Of a stretch of DNA of 64,000 bases, positions 1 through 8,630 are shown one piece after another. The DNA is taken from contig NZ_JAUSUP010000005.1 in NCBI RefSeq assembly GCF_030814115.1, positions 62,001-126,000 of the forward strand, read 5' to 3'. Below the pieces are notes generated by a model. It ran no database searches. It was not told the DNA's origin and saw only the letters and a list, made by a program, of their open reading frames with translations. The translations under genes were made by a program, and so were the position numbers. The stretch comes from Alkalibacillus filiformis (lineage in GTDB: Bacteria > Bacillota > Bacilli > Bacillales > Alkalibacillaceae). Position 1 is the stretch's first letter. Every line of letters starts with the position of its first letter.

Positions 1-463
1 GATCAAATACGAAGCAATGGACATTTTGTAATAAATGATCATACACAATTATCTTCTCGTAAAACATGAAATGAATGTCTGGCATGTTAAGGTCATCATG
101 TTGTCCGAATCCAATTGGTTCGAATTGTTTAGCGATGTCATAGGCTATATACCCAATGCCACCAGCCATGAAAGGAATGTCAAAAGGTAAAGACAGTTCG
201 CCTTTGACTAGCTCAGATAGAGACTGAATTGGGTCGCCATTCTTTGTAGTCACTTCATCTGTTTGTAGGTTTGTTTCAGTAACTGTACGTCCATGAGCTT
301 GAAACTCATAGTATGGATTTTCGCCAATCAATGAGTAACGCCCAATGTCTTCATGTTTTAGAGAACTCTCTAATAAGAATTTCTTAGTTCCTTCAAGTGA
401 TTGAAAAATGGAAATAGGTGTATGTTGGTCGCCTTCAATGATTTTGTGTTGGTATTGAACCAT
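1..463 (-). CDS. trpE: Anthranilate synthase component I, N-terminal part (cut by window start)
   Basis: First committed enzyme of tryptophan synthesis (chorismate to anthranilate). Only the first 154 codons are in the window. The start ATG at 463 follows a strong AAGGAGGT site. The visible N-terminal domain has LLESS near residues 30-34, which corresponds to the family's tryptophan feedback-binding LLES motif, then RYSLIGENPYYEF and GGIGYIAYD, all typical of TrpE. Two tryptophan T-boxes immediately upstream support TrpE over the related PabB or salicylate/isochorismate synthases. The catalytic C-terminal domain and the rest of a probable trp operon lie outside the window. Confidence 0.9.
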   Translation of the reverse strand, partial: MVQYQHKIIEGDQHTPISIFQSLEGTKKFLLESSLKHEDIGRYSLIGENPYYEFQAHGRTVTETNLQTDEVTTKNGDPIQSLSELVKGELSLPFDIPFMAGGIGYIAYDIAKQFEPIGFGQHDDLNMPDIHFMFYEKIIVYDHLLQNVHCFVFD

Positions 464-486
464 GTTTCGTACCTCCTTATTTAGGT

Positions 487-815
487 ATAAAAAAAGTCCC
501 CTGCACACACAATTTGTGTGTACAGAGGACGATTAGATCGCGGTACCACCTCTATTGAAAAGTATAAAGTATATACTTTTCCTCTCATAGTTTCAGGTAC
601 GGGAAGAGCTTGGATTTCAAAAGGGGAAGACGTTTCAAATATAGAGCTCTTCCGATACCCTATCCTGTTAACGGTGGAAGTCCGAGTTGCCATACTGCAG
701 TTCAGGCAACCTCTCGTAAGTCCATTCAACGATGTTGTTCACGCTAACTTCTCAGCACCGTTAGCTCTCTGTAATGACTTAACATTCGTCTACTTCTCTT
801 ACTCAACGATTTAAT
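487..815 (-). promoter_or_regulatory. Tryptophan T-box riboswitch, promoter-distal copy
   Basis: Read on the minus strand, it carries an AGAGAG stem I motif, a specifier loop GAA-TGG-AC with the Trp codon TGG at 722-724, the T-box core AGAGGTGGTACCGCG at 539-553, and a terminator hairpin with a U-run at 489-530. Uncharged tRNA-Trp should stabilise the antiterminator and allow trpE transcription. Reading frames here are structural RNA, not genes. Confidence 0.92.
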
Positions 816-838
816 ATGTTTATGTTATTTTGCCAAAT

Positions 839-1110
839 AAAAAAGGGCCTTCTGTCCTTATATTGTAAGGACGGAAGACCCGTGGTGCCACCTTAATTGA
901 CTGAAAGATTCAGTCCACTTAGCGCGTATCGAAGCTTAATGCTTGAATACGTGTCTCTTGTAACGATGAGACGTTCGCCAACCTTATTAGTCAAAAGACG
1001 TTCGGTTGGAGGCTCAGAAGTCCATTCATTTAGTTCGTCACACTAGTTTACAGCAACCACTAGCTCTCTGAAGTAACTTACTAAACTACTTCTCTTCATC
1101 TATGCCAATC
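839..1110 (-). promoter_or_regulatory. Tryptophan T-box riboswitch, promoter-proximal copy
   Basis: Second complete T-box in the same leader. On the minus strand the core (rc of CCCGTGGTGCCACCTT) is at 879-894, the specifier GAA-TGG-AC has TGG at 1022-1024, and the terminator with U-run is at 839-880. Both copies read Trp, so the two decisions act in series on trpE. Confidence 0.92.
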
Positions 1111-1131
1111 CGTTTTTAAGATTTGTTATTT

Positions 1132-1161
1132 ATCATATGGTATCACTTTATGTTTTGTCAA
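1132..1161 (-). promoter_or_regulatory. Sigma-A promoter of the trp leader
   Basis: Minus-strand TTGACA (1156-1161), an 18-nt spacer, and TATGAT (1132-1137), placed just upstream of the first T-box. It drives the tandem T-box leader and trpE. Confidence 0.8.
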
Positions 1162-1286
1162 CCTTTATTATTAAATAATGATACAAATACCTAGAAAATT
1201 AGTCTGGTTGTGTTTCCTTACTTCTTCGTTTAGCATAAATTACAAAAGGGAATCAGTTTATTATAAAAGTTTAAGTGGAGGATCAT

Positions 1287-3053
1287 ATGTTTCAAGTATT
1301 TAACAAAAGCCTAAATGATTTTAGAAAAACTTATCCTAAACATATAACGTTCGCTTTAATATACATGGTTTTAACGAGTGTTTTGTTTATGCCAATCATT
1401 TCTGTTATTTTCAATAGAATTTTAATGTTGATCGGTGCGCCAACAGCCATTAATCATGATGTATACAGTATAGCATTAAGTTATTCTGGGGCTATTGCTT
1501 TAACTGTCGTTGGACTAATGGTTTTCGCATTAATATTTATAGAGTTTGGCGTTTTTATTGTTCTAGCACAACAACAGTTTTTTAACCAGTCGATTACTTT
1601 AGCTAACGCATTTTTAACAGCTGTATCTAAAACGCCTAAGTTGATCAGTGTTAGTATTTTGCCTTTAATTATGGTGCTGTTTTTACTTGTGCCGTTTGTG
1701 GAGACGCCGATCGACCGGGTCGTTTATGACTTGAATATGGATATATTGTATTCAGGGCACTTAGCGTTGTCTAATCTTTACATTGCTATTTACTTTGGAC
1801 TATTACTCTTAGTTCTTTACATTATTCTAAGATGGATTTTTGCTATTCACTATATCGTGATTGAAGGTTTAAATGTAAGAAAAGCAATCAAACAAAGTAT
1901 GCGTTTAACAAAACGAAATAAAAAGTCTGTGTTAGTTAATATAATTGCGATTAACTTGTTGATTTTCGCATTAAGTACACTGTTAATTTACCTTATTTCA
2001 TTAATTCCGTCCGGCATGATTGGTACGGTTATTGGAGATTTAATCGAACATTATTTAGTGACAATCTCAACCGTTATTGCTGCGCTATCCACTTTAGTGT
2101 TAGTGCCGATTAATATGATTATTTTAACGAATTTGTTTTACCAATTTAAACAGGATTATGACGAAGTGGAAGATGAGTTAAAAGTAGTTAAAAGTAAAAA
2201 GCTTGCCAAGACAGAACGTAAAGCGTTTAAGTTTTTTAAAAGTAAACGTTATTTAGTCGTACTGTTGTTAGTTGTTTACGTTACAGGGGTTTTTGCTTAT
2301 AACCAAACCGTGAGTGGGAATTTAGTTTACTTAGATTGGAGTGTAGAGGTTGCATCGCATCGTGGCGATTCAGTCAATGCACCAGAAAACTCGATGAGTG
2401 GTGTCCAGTCAGCAATTGAGAAGGGGATTAATGTCATTGAGATTGATATACAATTAACAGAAGATGGTGTGGCTGTGTTGCACCATGATATGAGCTTAAT
2501 GCGGATGGCAGGTGAGCCAGAGCGAATAAGTGAATTAACGTATGATGAATTGTCTGAGCTTGAGATTGGGTCGTCATTTTCTGAAGAGTTTTCTGGTGAA
2601 CCGATCCCCAAACTAGAAGATGTGATTGAAGTGGCTCAAGAAGCGGGTGTTCGACTTTTATTAGATTTGAAACCAGATGATAATGAATCAGAGTTGGCTG
2701 AGGAAATTGTTCGTTTAATTGAAGAATATGAAGCGGAAAATGACTTTTACGTAATGGCGTTTAATAACCAAGTGTTAAGAGAAATTCGTGCCTTGAATGA
2801 AGATGTTTATATTGGGCAAATTCTCTTTACCGCTGTTGGAGATCTATCTCGTTTAGATGTGGACTTTTATACTGTACACCAAACAATGTTATCAGAAAGT
2901 TTAGTTGAAGAAGCTCGTCAAGACGGGCGAGGGGTATGGGTATGGTCAACGAACATCGACAGGACAGCAAACCAAATATTACAGTATGATGTTGATGGAA
3001 TTATTACGAAAACACCAGATGTCGTGTTAAGAATGTTTGAACTTAGAGAGTAG
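1287..3053 (+). CDS. Membrane-anchored glycerophosphodiester phosphodiesterase
   Basis: Hydrolyses glycerophosphodiesters to an alcohol and glycerol-3-phosphate. The start chosen is ATG 1287, with TGGAGG just upstream; a longer GTG start at 1275 lies inside that ribosome site. Residues 1 to about 345 form a multi-helix membrane domain of the glycerophosphoryl diester phosphodiesterase membrane type. The catalytic domain follows, with HRGDSVNAPENS near residue 358, EIDIQLTEDG, the second histidine in LHHD near 400, and LLLDLKPD. All expected GDPD motifs are present. It stands alone between the trp leader promoter and a terminator, so a role in lipid or teichoic acid turnover at the membrane is inferred. 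Confidence 0.9.
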   Translation: MFQVFNKSLNDFRKTYPKHITFALIYMVLTSVLFMPIISVIFNRILMLIGAPTAINHDVYSIALSYSGAIALTVVGLMVFALIFIEFGVFIVLAQQQFFNQSITLANAFLTAVSKTPKLISVSILPLIMVLFLLVPFVETPIDRVVYDLNMDILYSGHLALSNLYIAIYFGLLLLVLYIILRWIFAIHYIVIEGLNVRKAIKQSMRLTKRNKKSVLVNIIAINLLIFALSTLLIYLISLIPSGMIGTVIGDLIEHYLVTISTVIAALSTLVLVPINMIILTNLFYQFKQDYDEVEDELKVVKSKKLAKTERKAFKFFKSKRYLVVLLLVVYVTGVFAYNQTVSGNLVYLDWSVEVASHRGDSVNAPENSMSGVQSAIEKGINVIEIDIQLTEDGVAVLHHDMSLMRMAGEPERISELTYDELSELEIGSSFSEEFSGEPIPKLEDVIEVAQEAGVRLLLDLKPDDNESELAEEIVRLIEEYEAENDFYVMAFNNQVLREIRALNEDVYIGQILFTAVGDLSRLDVDFYTVHQTMLSESLVEEARQDGRGVWVWSTNIDRTANQILQYDVDGIITKTPDVVLRMFELRE

Positions 3054-3054
3054 A

Positions 3055-3084
3055 AAGGGGTTGGATTACCAGCCTCTTTTTTTT
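3055..3084 (+). terminator. Rho-independent terminator after the phosphodiesterase gene
   Basis: GGGGTTGG pairs with CCAGCCTC around a 4-nt loop and is followed by eight T. Confidence 0.7.
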
Positions 3085-3086
3085 GC

Positions 3087-3142
3087 TTTACAAAAGGACA
3101 GTTAAGCGTTATTATAGGTATAAATCGTAACCGTTACGATTT
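3087..3142 (+). promoter_or_regulatory. Promoter with a Zur (zinc uptake regulator) box
   Basis: TTTACA (3087-3092), a 17-nt spacer and TATTAT (3110-3115) form the promoter. A perfect palindrome, AAATCGTAAC and GTTACGATTT around one C, lies at 3122-3142 over the expected transcription start. It resembles the Bacillus Zur box (TCGTAAT-N-ATTACGA core, 12 of 14 core bases). Repression in zinc-replete cells is inferred. Confidence 0.85.
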
Positions 3143-3159
3143 GAAAGAGGGGTGGGATT

Positions 3160-4308
3160 TTGTACAAGTGGATCATAATTGGAGGGGGAGTTCAAGGTTG
3201 TACTATTGCAACTCACCTAATTAGACAAAAGAAAGTAGATGCAAATCAATTACTGATTATTGATTCATACGAAAAGCCCATGCATCGATGGCAAGAACTA
3301 ACTTCAAAAATTGGTATGCCTTTTTTACGGTCGCCTTCAGTCCATCAAATTGATACAAATCCCTTCAGCTTACAGCATTATGCTAAGAAGTATAATGATA
3401 AAAGTTTTTTTGGTAAATATAAAAGGCCCGCACTAGAATTATTTAACCAACATTCTCAATATGTGTTGAATTCTTGTTCTATACTAGATTGTTGGCATAG
3501 AGGAAACGTTTGTGACGTTAAAAAAGAAGGTTCAAGTTGGTGTGTAAAAACTAATAATGGAGAGGTATTTAAGTCTACCAATTTAGTTATTGCAGTTGGC
3601 TCAACCCATGATTTACATATTCCTGACTGGGCTAAAGGGTTTGAAAATGTTCATCATGTTTTTAGCTCAAGTGTTACTAATTTTAGTGAATTAAGTTCAC
3701 CAGTCGTTGTTGTGGGTGGTGGGATTAGTGCAGCACATTCAGTAATTAAGCTTGCCAACCTATTTCCAGGCAAGGTCACACTTCTTAAACGGAAGCCTTT
3801 TAAGATTCACTTGTTTGATAGTGATCCCGGTTGGCTTGGACCTAAATACCTGAATAGTTTTAATAAAGAAAAAGAGTTAACAAAGCGGAGAGAAATTATT
3901 ACTAACGCGAGGCACAAAGGGTCGATCCCACGAGATTTATATTTCACACTTTTATCATTGGAAAGAAAAGGGCAAATATCTATAGTGACTGATCAAGTTA
4001 AAAGCCTAAGTTGTAAAGATGATCAAAAGGTAAACTTATTATTAGAAAGTAATCCAACGGTGGAAGCATCCTCAGTATTGCTTGCAACTGGTTTCAAACA
4101 AGGACTCCCTAATCAAAGTTGGCTATCTCGATTAATTATTGAAGAAAATTTACCTTGTGCTCAATGTGGATTTCCAATTACTAACCAATTGGAATGGTGT
4201 TCACATTTATATGTTGCAGGCTCATTAGCTGAACTGGAAGTTGGGCCTATTGCTAAAAATATAGCTGGGGCACGAAAGGCTGCTAAACTCATTACGCAAT
4301 CGAAATAA
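3160..4308 (+). CDS. FAD/NAD(P)-binding oxidoreductase under Zur control
   Basis: A 382-residue flavoprotein-like enzyme of unknown substrate. It starts at TTG 3160 behind GAGGGGTGGG. The N-terminus has the FAD dinucleotide-binding motif IIIGGGVQG; a second Rossmann site, VVVGGGISAAHS, near residue 185 fits NAD(P)H; and LLATGF near residue 310 is the family's C-terminal signature. This layout resembles N-hydroxylating monooxygenases and flavin reductases. A CxxC (PCAQC) near residue 335 could bind metal. It is 19 nt upstream of a COG0523 GTPase and shares its Zur-boxed promoter, so a role in zinc starvation is inferred, for example a metallophore step or redox handling of zinc sites. No metallophore synthase is nearby. 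Confidence 0.7.
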   Translation: MYKWIIIGGGVQGCTIATHLIRQKKVDANQLLIIDSYEKPMHRWQELTSKIGMPFLRSPSVHQIDTNPFSLQHYAKKYNDKSFFGKYKRPALELFNQHSQYVLNSCSILDCWHRGNVCDVKKEGSSWCVKTNNGEVFKSTNLVIAVGSTHDLHIPDWAKGFENVHHVFSSSVTNFSELSSPVVVVGGGISAAHSVIKLANLFPGKVTLLKRKPFKIHLFDSDPGWLGPKYLNSFNKEKELTKRREIITNARHKGSIPRDLYFTLLSLERKGQISIVTDQVKSLSCKDDQKVNLLLESNPTVEASSVLLATGFKQGLPNQSWLSRLIIEENLPCAQCGFPITNQLEWCSHLYVAGSLAELEVGPIAKNIAGARKAAKLITQSK

Positions 4309-4327
4309 ATAAAGAAGGATGATTACG

Positions 4328-5506
4328 ATGAATAAACTAATTCCTGTTACTGTGCTAAGTGGTTATTTAGGTTCTGGTAAAACCACATTGTTGAATCGAA
4401 TATTAAAAAACACGGAAAATCTAAAGGTTGCAGTTATTGTTAATGACATGAGTGAAATAAACATTGATGCAAACCTTATTAAGAATGGACCTTATTCAGA
4501 AACGGAAGAGAAATTAGTAGAGCTTCAAAATGGTTGTATTTGTTGTACATTACGTGAAGATTTAATGATTGAAGTTGAGAAAATTGCTAAAAAAGGTGAT
4601 ATTGACTATATTGTGATTGAATCATCGGGAATTTCAGAACCAATACCTGTGGCGCAAACTTTCACATACGTTGATGAAGAACTGTCGGTTAACTTAATGA
4701 ATTATTGCCGTTTAGATACTATGGTAACTGTAGTGGATGGTAATAGATTTTGGGAAGATTTCGCATCAGGTGAATCCCTTTTAGCACGTCAAGAGGCTGT
4801 TTCAGAAGATGATACGAGAGAAGTGGTCGATTTATTAATAGACCAAGTGGAGTTTGCAGATGTACTAATACTCAATAAGACTGATCTGTTAGAAGACATT
4901 GATGTTGAAGAATTGAAACGAGTACTCATGAAGTTAAATCCTGAAGCTAAAATATTAACAACATCTTTTGCAGAGGTTGAACTGAAAGAGGTATTGAATA
5001 CGTATTCTTTTGACTTTGAAAAGGCCAGTCAAGGAGCTGGCTGGATTAAAGAGCTGAATGAAGAACATGTTCCCGAGACTGAAGAATATGGCATTTCTTC
5101 TTTTGTTTATAAAAGTAAAAGGCCTTTTCATCCTAAACGATTTATGGACTTCTTGGAAAATTGGCCACAAGATGTGATTAGAGCAAAAGGTTTCTTTTGG
5201 TTATCTTCTCGAAACGATGTTGCCGGTTTATTATCACAGGCGGGCACCTCCCTTATGATTGAATCAGCAGGTGAATGGGTTGCTTCATATTCTGAGGAAG
5301 AGCAAAAAGTCATTCTTGAAGAAGAACCAGAAATAAGAGAAAAATGGGATGAACAGCATGGTGATCGGGTGACAGAACTTGTTCTAATAGGTTTAGAAAT
5401 GGATGAAGCTATGATTAGGAAGATGCTGGATCAAACATTATTAACTGATGACGAAATGCAAGAGAATTGGAGCATGTTTGAAGATCCATTACCAGAGTAT
5501 GTGTAA
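4328..5506 (+). CDS. COG0523 (CobW-type) GTP-dependent zinc chaperone, ZagA/YciC-like
   Basis: A G3E-family GTPase thought to deliver zinc to client enzymes in zinc-poor cells. ATG 4328 is chosen because AAAGAAGGA ends 8 nt before it; the ATG at 4319 overlaps that site. Motifs in order: Walker A SGYLGSGKTTLLN, the metal-binding NGCICCTLREDL (CxCC), ESSGISEP (Walker B/switch), and NKTDLL for guanine recognition. The C-terminal CobW_C domain follows, including an acidic EEEQKVILEEEPE stretch. The 392-residue length fits Bacillus YciC/ZagA. Co-transcription from the Zur-boxed promoter supports zinc rather than cobalamin or nitrile hydratase metallation. Confidence 0.88.
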   Translation: MNKLIPVTVLSGYLGSGKTTLLNRILKNTENLKVAVIVNDMSEINIDANLIKNGPYSETEEKLVELQNGCICCTLREDLMIEVEKIAKKGDIDYIVIESSGISEPIPVAQTFTYVDEELSVNLMNYCRLDTMVTVVDGNRFWEDFASGESLLARQEAVSEDDTREVVDLLIDQVEFADVLILNKTDLLEDIDVEELKRVLMKLNPEAKILTTSFAEVELKEVLNTYSFDFEKASQGAGWIKELNEEHVPETEEYGISSFVYKSKRPFHPKRFMDFLENWPQDVIRAKGFFWLSSRNDVAGLLSQAGTSLMIESAGEWVASYSEEEQKVILEEEPEIREKWDEQHGDRVTELVLIGLEMDEAMIRKMLDQTLLTDDEMQENWSMFEDPLPEYV

Positions 5507-5604
5507 AATGGTTGTAGGACAAAAGCGTTCAAATGATATGAAAGCACGAATGATTAGCTTTTTTAAATAGTTATAAACCGTATTATTAGAAAAGATAATA
5601 AATC

Positions 5605-5644
5605 AAAACCCGGACGATTTAAATTGAATAATCGTTCGGGTTTT
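5605..5644. terminator. Bidirectional terminator between convergent genes
   Basis: AAAACCCGGACGATT pairs with AATCGTTCGGGTTTT (one mismatch) around a 10-nt loop; A-tract on the left, T-tract on the right. It serves the zinc operon (plus) and the ECF operon (minus). The rest of the 5507-5675 gap holds nothing recognised. Confidence 0.8.
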
Positions 5645-5675
5645 GTTCTGTAGCTGACACTTTAACTTCAGCTTT

Positions 5676-6458
5676 TTAATTAATTTCTCTTCCAAAAATG
5701 TTGAGGTAGCCAAAATAGTAAGACATAAATACTGTAAGGAAAAGCGCTCCAACCATACTTCCGAAGAATACCCAATCACGTCTGCGGACTTTCATTTCGT
5801 GGTAGTGGGTCCGGTTACGGTCGCCTGTAAATCCTTTAGATTCCATTGCGTTAGCCACTCGTTCTGCTTTGCGTATGGCATTAGCTAATAACGGAATCGA
5901 ATACCTCTTAAACTGTTGAACTCTTCCTTTAATTCCTTTAGCACGCCCAACTCCGCGAATACGGTGAGCTTGGCGTAAAATTTCAAGCTCATGCCTAAAA
6001 GTAGGGAGGAAGCGATACCCAGCTAATACGCCGTAAGTTATTTTTGGTGGAAGCTTCAATTGTTGCATTAAGCTAAGCATTAATTTTGTTGAATCTGTCG
6101 TTAAAATGAACAGTAATGATAATGCGATAAAACATAACGACCTTAGTGCTAAGCTAATCGATACCATCAAGGCTTCCGTTGTCATTTGAAAATACCAAAA
6201 CTCAAATAATATAGATCCACCTTGAAACGACTCACTCGTATATAGCATTCGAGTCCAACTGAAAGAAAGTATGAACAAAACAAACGGCGAGAAAATGAGT
6301 AACCATCGTTTCAGTGATATATCAGTAAAAGCGAAAGTAACCACAATTATAAAGATCAAATACACTAGTGGCGTGAAAATATCGAACATTAAACCGAGCA
6401 AGACGCCAGGAACTAAAATGGCTCCAGCTTTTATTGTAGGATTAATAGACGAGATCAT
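5676..6458 (-). CDS. ykoC: ECF transporter transmembrane subunit EcfT, YkoC-like
   Basis: Integral membrane scaffold that couples ATPase movement to the substrate-binding subunit of an energy-coupling-factor vitamin importer. ATG 6458 is chosen, with AGGTGAG a few bases upstream; the frame extends to GTG 6467. It has several hydrophobic helices in the first two thirds. In the cytoplasmic region, the arginine-containing helices AHRIRGVGRAKG and NAMESKGFTGDRNRT resemble the coupling motifs of EcfT (A-R-G type). It is the last gene of ykoFEDC and overlaps the end of the ATPase frame, which suggests translational coupling. Confidence 0.88.
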   Translation of the reverse strand: MISSINPTIKAGAILVPGVLLGLMFDIFTPLVYLIFIIVVTFAFTDISLKRWLLIFSPFVLFILSFSWTRMLYTSESFQGGSILFEFWYFQMTTEALMVSISLALRSLCFIALSLLFILTTDSTKLMLSLMQQLKLPPKITYGVLAGYRFLPTFRHELEILRQAHRIRGVGRAKGIKGRVQQFKRYSIPLLANAIRKAERVANAMESKGFTGDRNRTHYHEMKVRRRDWVFFGSMVGALFLTVFMSYYFGYLNIFGREIN

Positions 6459-8021
6459 ATGTCTCACCTACTTCTTGCCCGTGACGTAAACGGTCTGGTA
6501 GTCGTAACCTCGCTCGTTCAAGAAGTGCATTTTGTTGCCACAGTTGGTGTGGATGCCCTTCATAAGCCACTTGTTGTTCGTTAATGACATAAACTTGGTC
6601 ACAATATAAATCGACTAAGTCCATATCATGGGTTACAAAAAAATGGTTGTTCCTTTAGTTTGTAAATCTTTTACAATAGACATTAATTCATTTGTCGTTT
6701 GTGCATCTTGACCAAAGGTTGGTTCGTCAAAAAGTAATAAGTCTGGGGTTTCATCTAACATCGTCGCAACACTTAGTCGGCGTTTTTGCCCACCACTTAA
6801 TGCAAAAGGGTTGCTCCATTTATGAGCACTTAACTGAAAGTTGTGAAGCAATTGTTCAGTGCGTTCTTTTATGACATCTTCGCTATATCCGTTTAACGTC
6901 ATGCCAAAAGACACTTCGTCATAAGCCGTATCCGTAATAAATTGGTGTTCTGGGTTTTGGAAGACAAAGCCCATATGTTGTCTAAGCTTTTGTTCTTTCC
7001 ACTTTTGCATAGGCTCTCCTAAAAAGGTGATGTTTCCTTTCTTTGGTTTTAAAATACCAGCCATAAGTTGGAGAAGAGTCGATTTACCAGCACCATTTTC
7101 ACCAACAATCGCCACCATTTCACCTTTATTCAATGTCATATTAATGTTATTCAGGATCATAGTCTTTTTACGGTTGAAACTAAGATTATTTATAACCATA
7201 TTTGCTTCAACAGGTTTACTTGTTCCTTCGTTTTGAGGTTTTAACGTTTGTTTTTGATAAGTTTTAGGAATGAATAACCCTTCGTTTTCAACTAAGGGTT
7301 TATTTGTTGTGAAAAGTGATCTAGGAGTATCATTTGCGATTAATTGACCTTGTTTATTTAAAACGAGTACACGATCTGTGAAATCTAACCAGTCATCAGC
7401 CTTATGCTCAATAATGAAAATGGATTTCTGAGTTTCTTGCTTTAACCCTTTAATTAAATTAATAAACTCTATACTTGAAACGGGGTCTAAATTCGCTGTT
7501 GGTTCATCTAAAATGATCAGTTCAGGGTCTAATAATAGGACAGAAGCAAGTGCAACTTTCTGCTTTTGTCCACCTGAAAGTTCATGGATATTATGATACT
7601 TGTAATCTACCATGCCGATTGTTTTTAAGACTTGATCTATTTTAGGTTCGATTTCTTCTCTTGGTGTTTCAATATTTTCTAAAGTGAAAGCCAACTCATT
7701 CTCAACAGTGATCATACAAAATTGACTCTCAGGATCTTGAAAAACAATCCCGACATTTTGGTTTAACTCACCTTTCTCAAAGTCTTTAATGTTAATACCT
7801 TTGAAAAAGATGTCCCCTGACGCGACACCTTCTACCGCATCAGGGTATAAACCATTTAAACATAACGAAATGGTCGATTTTCCAGAGCCACTAGAGCCCA
7901 TTAGTAAAACTGTTTCATCTTTGTTAATAGTGAAACTCACTTCAGAGATTAGTGGTTCATTTAATTGTTCATAATCAAATGAGAATTGATTGACTTCGAT
8001 CAGTGGTTTAAGCTGCGTCAT
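6442..8021 (-). pseudogene. ykoD: Duplicated ECF ATPase YkoD, frameshifted near its C-terminus
   Basis: Two fused ABC ATPase domains powering thiamine-precursor uptake. Domain 1 has GSSGSGKST, LSGGQKQK and LIILDEPTANLD; domain 2 has GENGAGKST, LSGGQKRR and LLLFDEPTFGQD. The frame then stops at 6633 after TTIFL. Reading on in the next frame (6442-6624) gives FVTHDMDLVD and the rest of a normal C-terminus. The break is at a run of seven A (6637-6643; seven T in the mRNA sense); eight would restore TIFFVTHDMD. The truncated product would lack the switch histidine of domain 2. A sequencing indel, a real mutation, or frameshifting or slippage at the run are all possible. Start is ATG 8021 or GTG 8030, overlapping ykoE. 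Confidence 0.85.
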
Positions 8022-8616
8022 TTCTTTCACGTTTCTTTTGCAGCTCCTTTCCTAATGCATAACCACGAAGTACACCGGTTTTAGCTAATTGGTCACTAAT
8101 CCATTTACCTAATAAACCAGCTAGTAAAGCACCGCTGATCATACGAACAATGAACATGACTGCTACTAACCACATTGCATAAGCGAAGAAACCACTACTG
8201 TAGAAGTGCCATGCGAAACTGAATACAGCGGCAAACACACCAGCAGCTACTAATACACGTAAACGATAGTCGCGCCATTTCGTTACCGCAAAGGCAAATT
8301 CAGCACCTAGGCCTTGAATTGCAGCAGTAATAATTAACATTGGACCAGCAGGACTGCCGATTAAAACTTGAACAGTACCTGCAATTAGTTCTGAAGTAAA
8401 TGCAGCACCTGGTTTACGTATAATGTAGGCCGCGATGATTGAAACAATAAACCAAATGCCGAAAATAAATTCATAACCTAGAGGCCCTAACCCAAATGGT
8501 GTCAGAAAACCGACTAAACCTTGCCCAATACCAAATGCTAAAAGGTAGATTACAGCAAATACGACCCCTAGAATGGAAAGTAAAACTATTTCTTTAAGAT
8601 GCCATTTATTAGTCAT
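8008..8616 (-). CDS. ykoE: ECF transporter substrate-binding (S) subunit YkoE, thiamine/HMP
   Basis: Membrane S-component that binds the thiamine pyrimidine precursor hydroxymethylpyrimidine, or thiamine, for the Yko ECF system. Start ATG 8616 follows CGGAGGT. The 202 residues contain about five to six hydrophobic helices and end in a basic tail (GKELQKKRERN). FGIGQGLVGFLTPFGLGPLGYEF and SELIAGTVQVLIGSPAGP are typical of the YkoE family. It lies between ykoF and ykoD under the TPP riboswitch, which fixes the vitamin class; exact substrate preference cannot be read from sequence. Confidence 0.9.
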   Translation of the reverse strand: MTNKWHLKEIVLLSILGVVFAVIYLLAFGIGQGLVGFLTPFGLGPLGYEFIFGIWFIVSIIAAYIIRKPGAAFTSELIAGTVQVLIGSPAGPMLIITAAIQGLGAEFAFAVTKWRDYRLRVLVAAGVFAAVFSFAWHFYSSGFFAYAMWLVAVMFIVRMISGALLAGLLGKWISDQLAKTGVLRGYALGKELQKKRERNDAA

Positions 8617-8630
8617 AATTAACCTCCGAA

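Noticed and set aside
481-814. Open frames of 82 and 98 codons on both strands upstream of trpE
   Set aside because: They lie inside a T-box leader and follow its hairpins; no ribosome sites.
5507-5570. 20-codon frame MVVGQKRSNDMKARMISFFK after the COG0523 gene, considered as a Zur-regulated small ribosomal protein remnant
   Set aside because: Too short, no zinc-less ribosomal protein motif and no clear ribosome site.
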